Assembly: GCF_002270485.1 (NCBI RefSeq)
Contig: NZ_NQOG01000002.1
Coordinates: 1-64,000, forward strand
DNA: 64,000 nucleotides
DNA from: Anaerostipes hominis (ex Lee et al. 2021)
GTDB lineage: Bacteria > Bacillota > Clostridia > Lachnospirales > Lachnospiraceae
Direction of reading: 5' to 3'
Shown: positions 59,810 through 64,000 of the stretch, in pieces
How the letters are laid out: every line of letters starts with the position of its first letter
Numbering within the stretch: the first letter of the stretch is position 1
The notes under the pieces: model-generated
The model's database searches: none
Told to the model about the DNA's origin: nothing
Seen by the model: only the letters and a program-made list of their open reading frames with translations
Program-made: the position numbers and the translations under genes

Positions 59810-62434
59810 ATGTCAACAAAATGGGTTTATCAATTTAACGAGGGCAATGCAGAAATGAGAAACCTCTTGGGCGGCAAAGGAGCAAACCTGGCAGAGATGA
59901 CAGGACTTGGTCTTCCAATTCCTCAGGGGTTCACGGTAACGACAGAAGCATGTACCAATTACTATGACTGCGGCGAAAACATCAGTGATGAGGTACAGGG
60001 ACAGATTTTCGATGCGATGAAAGCATTGGAAAATATTCAGGGGAAGGAGTTCGGAGACTTAGAAGACCCGCTGTTGGTTTCTGTACGTTCCGGGGCCAGA
60101 GTATCTATGCCTGGTATGATGGACACGATTTTGAACCTAGGTCTGAATGACGTAGCTGTGGAAGGATTTGCAAAGAAGACCGGCAACCCACGGTTTGCTT
60201 ATGATTCTTACCGCAGATTTATCCAGATGTTCGCAGATGTTGTAAAAGAAGTGGACAAAGCTAAATTTGAAGCGGTCCTTGACGAGATGAAGGAAGCCAA
60301 GGGAGCGAAGTTTGATACAGATTTAACGGCAGATGACCTGAAAGAAGTCATCGTGCGATACAAAGAGATTTATAAGAGCGAGTTAGGGGAAGATTTCCCG
60401 CAGGAGCCGAAAGAACAGTTGTTGGAAGCGATCAAGGCTGTGTTCCGTTCGTGGGATAATCCTCGTGCTATCTATTACAGAAGAATGAACGACATCCCTG
60501 GAGACTGGGGTACTGCAGTAAACGTGCAGACCATGGTATTCGGAAATATGGGAGATACATCAGGAACCGGTGTAGCATTTACAAGAAATCCATCCACCGG
60601 TGAAAAACAGATCTATGGAGAATACCTCATCAATGCACAGGGAGAGGACGTGGTAGCAGGTGTGCGTACTCCGCAGCCGATCACCAGACTGAAAGAAGAC
60701 CTTCCGGACTGCTATGAACAATTCATGCAGATTGCCAAAACTCTGGAAGACCATTACCGCGATATGCAGGATATGGAGTTTACCATTCAGGAAGGCAAAC
60801 TTTACTTCTTACAGACCAGAAATGGAAAGAGAACTGCACCGGCAGCACTCCGTATTGCCTGTGAGCTCGTAGATGAAGGCATGATCACAAAAGAGGAAGC
60901 CGTTTCAAGGATTGAGGCAAAAGCATTGGATCAGCTCTTACATCCGCGCTTTGACCCGGAAGCCATCAAAGCTGCTGTCCCAATCGGGGAAGCACTCCCG
61001 GCATCACCAGGAGCTGCAACCGGTAAGGTTTACTTTACTGCTGAGACTGCAAAACTTCATCATGAAGCGGGAGAGAAAGTTATCCTTGTCCGCTTAGAGA
61101 CATCACCGGAAGATATCGAAGGTATGCATGCGGCTGAAGGCATCCTGACAGCCCGCGGAGGCATGACATCCCATGCGGCCGTTGTTGCCCGCGGTATGGG
61201 TACAGCCTGTGTAGCAGGATGCGGTGATATTCAGTTAGACGAAGAAAAAGGACTGTTCACCCTGGGCGGAAAGACTGTCCGTGAGGGAGATTATATTTCC
61301 ATCGACGGATCTACCGGTAAAGTTTACTATGGAGAGATCCGCACGATACCTGCAACCATCAGCGGAAACTTTGACCGCATTATGACATGGGCAGATGAGA
61401 TCCGTACATTAAAGGTACGCACCAACGCCGACACACCGGCAGATGCACTGAACGCAGTTAAGTTCGGGGCAGAGGGAATCGGACTTTGTCGTACAGAGCA
61501 TATGTTCTTTGACGCAGAGAGAATTCCGAAGATCCGCCGTATGATCTTATCAAGGACCAAAGAGGCGAGAGAGATCGCTCTGAATCAGCTGATTCCATAT
61601 CAGAAGAAAGACTTCAAAGAACTGTACGAGGTTATGGAAGGAAAACCGGTTACTATCCGTTTCTTAGATCCGCCTCTGCATGAGTTCCTGCCAACCACAC
61701 TGGAAGAGATTTCAGCACTGGCTAAAGACATGAATGTGACAGTAGAAGAGATCAATATGACACGTGCATCTTTGCATGAGTTTAATCCTATGATGGGACA
61801 CCGCGGATGCCGTCTGGCTGTCACCTATCCGGAAATCGCCAAGATGCAGACAAGAGCCGTTATGGAAGCTGCTATCGAAGTAAAACAGGAAAAAGGATTC
61901 GACATTGTTCCTGAGATCATGATTCCTCTGGTAGGAGAGAAGAAAGAGCTCCAGTTTGTCAAGAATGTTGTTGTAGAAACAGCAGAGAAGGTAAAAGCTT
62001 ATTATGAGTCAGATATCAATTATCACATTGGTACAATGATTGAAATACCTCGTGCTGCTCTTCTGGCCAATGAAATCGCAGAAGAAGCAGAGTTCTTCTC
62101 TTTCGGTACCAATGACCTGACACAGATGACCTTCGGATTCTCACGTGATGACGCAGGTAAGTTCCTGGAAGCTTACTACGACAACAAGATCTACGAGTCA
62201 GATCCGTTTGCGAAACTGGATCAGGACGGAGTCGGACAGCTGATCGCCATGGCAGCTGAAAAGGGCAGATCAACCCGTCCGGATATCAAACTTGGTATCT
62301 GCGGAGAGCACGGAGGAGATCCTGCATCCGTTGAGTTCTGTCATAAAGTTGGATTAAACTATGTATCATGCAGCCCATACCGTGTGCCGATCGCAAGACT
62401 TGCAGCAGCACAGGCGGCGCTGAACGATAAATAG
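59810..62434 (+). CDS. ppdK: Pyruvate, phosphate dikinase
   Basis: An 874-residue enzyme interconverting pyruvate, ATP and phosphate with PEP, AMP and pyrophosphate; in clostridia it serves glycolysis and gluconeogenesis with pyrophosphate. The N-terminal nucleotide-binding domain (KWVYQFNEGNAEMRNLLGGKGANLAEM) comes first. The phosphohistidine motif GGMTSHAAVVARGMGTACV near residues 448-466 follows. The C-terminal TIM barrel carries GLCRTEHMF, GTNDLTQM and the CGEHGGDP Cys near 828. GGAGGTATAGAC precedes the ATG. It is monocistronic and flanked by a strong promoter and terminator. Confidence 0.96.
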   Translation: MSTKWVYQFNEGNAEMRNLLGGKGANLAEMTGLGLPIPQGFTVTTEACTNYYDCGENISDEVQGQIFDAMKALENIQGKEFGDLEDPLLVSVRSGARVSMPGMMDTILNLGLNDVAVEGFAKKTGNPRFAYDSYRRFIQMFADVVKEVDKAKFEAVLDEMKEAKGAKFDTDLTADDLKEVIVRYKEIYKSELGEDFPQEPKEQLLEAIKAVFRSWDNPRAIYYRRMNDIPGDWGTAVNVQTMVFGNMGDTSGTGVAFTRNPSTGEKQIYGEYLINAQGEDVVAGVRTPQPITRLKEDLPDCYEQFMQIAKTLEDHYRDMQDMEFTIQEGKLYFLQTRNGKRTAPAALRIACELVDEGMITKEEAVSRIEAKALDQLLHPRFDPEAIKAAVPIGEALPASPGAATGKVYFTAETAKLHHEAGEKVILVRLETSPEDIEGMHAAEGILTARGGMTSHAAVVARGMGTACVAGCGDIQLDEEKGLFTLGGKTVREGDYISIDGSTGKVYYGEIRTIPATISGNFDRIMTWADEIRTLKVRTNADTPADALNAVKFGAEGIGLCRTEHMFFDAERIPKIRRMILSRTKEAREIALNQLIPYQKKDFKELYEVMEGKPVTIRFLDPPLHEFLPTTLEEISALAKDMNVTVEEINMTRASLHEFNPMMGHRGCRLAVTYPEIAKMQTRAVMEAAIEVKQEKGFDIVPEIMIPLVGEKKELQFVKNVVVETAEKVKAYYESDINYHIGTMIEIPRAALLANEIAEEAEFFSFGTNDLTQMTFGFSRDDAGKFLEAYYDNKIYESDPFAKLDQDGVGQLIAMAAEKGRSTRPDIKLGICGEHGGDPASVEFCHKVGLNYVSCSPYRVPIARLAAAQAALNDK

Positions 62435-62458
62435 AACTGAATCATCAGATAAAAATAA

Positions 62459-62919
<461 letters not shown>

Positions 62920-63004
62920 TGCATAAAACCTTGTTTTTTCGGAAAGTTTAAGCAGTAAGAACAGAACCTGGAATAAAGCAAACAAAATTAAGGAGGACAA
63001 TAAA

Positions 63005-63568
63005 ATGTCATTAATAGGTCAGGAAGTAACAGATTTTAAAGTACAGTCTTATCAGGGAAACGAATTTAAAGAGGTATCAAAGGAAGATATCCTTGGAAAA
63101 TGGTCCGTGTTCTTTTTCTATCCGGCAGATTTTACATTTGTATGCCCAACTGAATTGGAAGACTTGGCGAATAAATATGAAGACTTTAAAAAAGCGGGAT
63201 GTGAGATCTATTCTGTGTCATGTGATACACATTTTGTGCACAAGGCATGGCATGATGTGTCTAAGACAATTCAGAAGATCCAGTATCCGATGCTGGCAGA
63301 CCCGACCGGAGTGCTCGCAAGAGATTTTGATGTGATGATCGAAGAAAGCGGACTGGCAGAGAGGGGAAGCTTCATTGTGAATCCGGAAGGCAAGATCGTG
63401 GCTTATGAAGTCATTGCCGGTAATGTCGGAAGGAATGCGGAAGAGCTTTTTAGAAGAGTACAGGCATCCCAGTTCGTAGCAGAACACGGAGATGAGGTTT
63501 GTCCTGCAAAATGGCAGCCGGGAGCAGAAACTTTAAAACCGAGTCTTGATCTGGTAGGTTTGATCTAA
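63005..63568 (+). CDS. ahpC: Alkyl hydroperoxide reductase subunit C (2-Cys peroxiredoxin)
   Basis: A 187-residue typical 2-Cys peroxiredoxin reducing hydrogen peroxide and organic peroxides. The peroxidatic Cys is C47 in FTFVCPTEL, and the resolving Cys is near 166 in EVCPAKWQPG. It matches AhpC in length and start (MSLIGQEVTDFK). AAGGAGGAC precedes the ATG. The adjacent flavoprotein gene probably reduces it. No PerR-type box was seen upstream. Confidence 0.96.
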   Translation: MSLIGQEVTDFKVQSYQGNEFKEVSKEDILGKWSVFFFYPADFTFVCPTELEDLANKYEDFKKAGCEIYSVSCDTHFVHKAWHDVSKTIQKIQYPMLADPTGVLARDFDVMIEESGLAERGSFIVNPEGKIVAYEVIAGNVGRNAEELFRRVQASQFVAEHGDEVCPAKWQPGAETLKPSLDLVGLI

Positions 63569-63595
63569 GCACAGATGTAAATGGAAGGTGATACT

Positions 63596-64000
63596 TTGAA
63601 CGGAATTGATATGAGTAAACTCTATGACGGCATCATTATAGGCGGAGGCCCGGCAGGGCTTTCCGCCGCCATTTATCTCGCAAGGGCAAAATATCGTGTG
63701 CTGGTCATAGAAAAAGAAAAGATGGGCGGTCAGATCACAATCACGTCGGAGGTCGTCAATTATCCGGGGGTTCCTGAAACTGACGGTAGAAGGCTCACAG
63801 AAAATATGAGACAGCAGGCCGAGTTTTTTGGTGCGGAATTTATGATGGCAGATGTAAAGGAGCTGAATCCGGATGGAGACGTCAAAAAGGTTGTCACAGA
63901 CAAGGGGAGCTTTGAGACCCTGGGGATTGTGCTGGCCACCGGTGCCAGTCCCAGAAAGATCGGGTTTGAGGGAGAAATCAAATACCAGGGACGGGGTGTT
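63596..64000 (+). CDS. FAD-dependent thioredoxin reductase-like (AhpF/TrxB) protein, cut by window end
   Basis: The first 135 codons of a flavoprotein disulfide reductase. The FAD-binding motif IIGGGPAGLSAAIYLARA is near residues 14-31, GGQI near 44-47, and YPGV near 56-59 are typical of TrxB and of the reductase part of AhpF. There is no N-terminal thioredoxin-fold extension, so it is TrxB-like or a short AhpF. The start is probably TTG at 63596 with GGAAGGTG upstream; ATG 63611 is the alternative. It lies 27 bp after ahpC, so the two probably form a peroxide detoxification operon. The CxxC active site lies beyond the window. Confidence 0.85.
   Translation, partial: MNGIDMSKLYDGIIIGGGPAGLSAAIYLARAKYRVLVIEKEKMGGQITITSEVVNYPGVPETDGRRLTENMRQQAEFFGAEFMMADVKELNPDGDVKKVVTDKGSFETLGIVLATGASPRKIGFEGEIKYQGRGV

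Noticed and set aside
62920-63004. PerR box upstream of ahpC
   Set aside because: No TTATAAT-N-ATTATAA-like palindrome could be found in the short upstream region.

Overview
The window reads as chromosomal DNA of a low-to-moderate-GC Gram-positive anaerobe, most likely a member of the Lachnospiraceae (Clostridia). This rests on the yajC / TIGR04086-type membrane protein / SCIFF peptide / SCIFF maturase / fused secDF cluster, the many AGGAGG-type ribosome binding sites, intrinsic terminators with T-runs, pyruvate phosphate dikinase, FeoAB, and a thioredoxin-reductase-like gene next to ahpC. The genus cannot be fixed from the sequence alone. Most of the window is ordinary core genome; the accessory character lies in repeats, decayed genes and secreted-protein paralogues.

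Layout. 0-5.8 kb: a dispersed structured repeat, FlK-like thioesterase, histidine phosphatase, DUF1700 protein, M20 amidohydrolase, threonine synthase and an ECF-like sigma factor with a Cys-rich tail. 5.8-9.0 kb: a broken DUF2461 gene, a 61-bp tandem hairpin array, a small coiled-coil protein, and a YtrA-type GntR/ABC operon read leftwards. 9.1-13.8 kb: a tightly coupled PP2C phosphatase / membrane Ser-Thr kinase / Ig-like lipoprotein operon. 13.9-25.7 kb: S1-domain protein, aroC, tgt, yajC, a MetE-like protein, SCIFF and its radical SAM maturase, secDF, recJ. 25.7-31.6 kb: HAD phosphatase, sbcDC, a secreted C39-like protein. 31.7-38.3 kb: tRNA-Val and tRNA-Met, ispF, GNAT, beta-CASP hydrolase, HMA-like protein, pseudouridine synthase, ligA. 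38.3-40.6 kb: a secreted metallo-beta-lactamase-fold protein with a probable -1 frameshift site, then metA. 40.6-42.4 kb: an AT-rich scar with an orphan leader-peptide/attenuator, small remnants and a prepilin gene. 42.5-47.4 kb: a FUSC-type transporter, the wreck of a mannitol PTS, a second copy of the dispersed repeat and three HAD genes, the last internally deleted. 47.5-55.9 kb: the second secreted metallo-beta-lactamase-fold protein, a polyamine transporter operon containing a PII-like protein (potD-potN-potABC), and Fur-boxed feoAB. 55.9-64 kb: a third, partial repeat copy, a broken alpha/beta hydrolase, dinB under a likely SOS box, a second C39-like protein, a structured intergenic region, a DUF975 protein, ppdK, a C-terminal enolase fragment, ahpC and the start of a thioredoxin-reductase-like gene.

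How the parts fit. Three regulatory calls are well supported by sequence: a 15-bp Fur box just after the -10 of feoAB, a LexA-like palindrome between -35 and -10 of dinB, and a 22-bp palindrome at the ytrA-type operon promoter. Two pairs of secreted paralogues (C39-like at 30.3 and 57.8 kb; metallo-beta-lactamase-fold at 38.3 and 47.5 kb) suggest a shared extracellular programme. At least six genes are decayed by deletion or frameshift, so deletion scarring is a theme of this genome segment. The most novel-looking signals are the dispersed repeat whose hairpins covary between copies, the A AAA AAG slippery site restoring the C-terminal domain of the 38.3-kb gene, the 61-bp hairpin array and the orphan attenuator at 40.8 kb.
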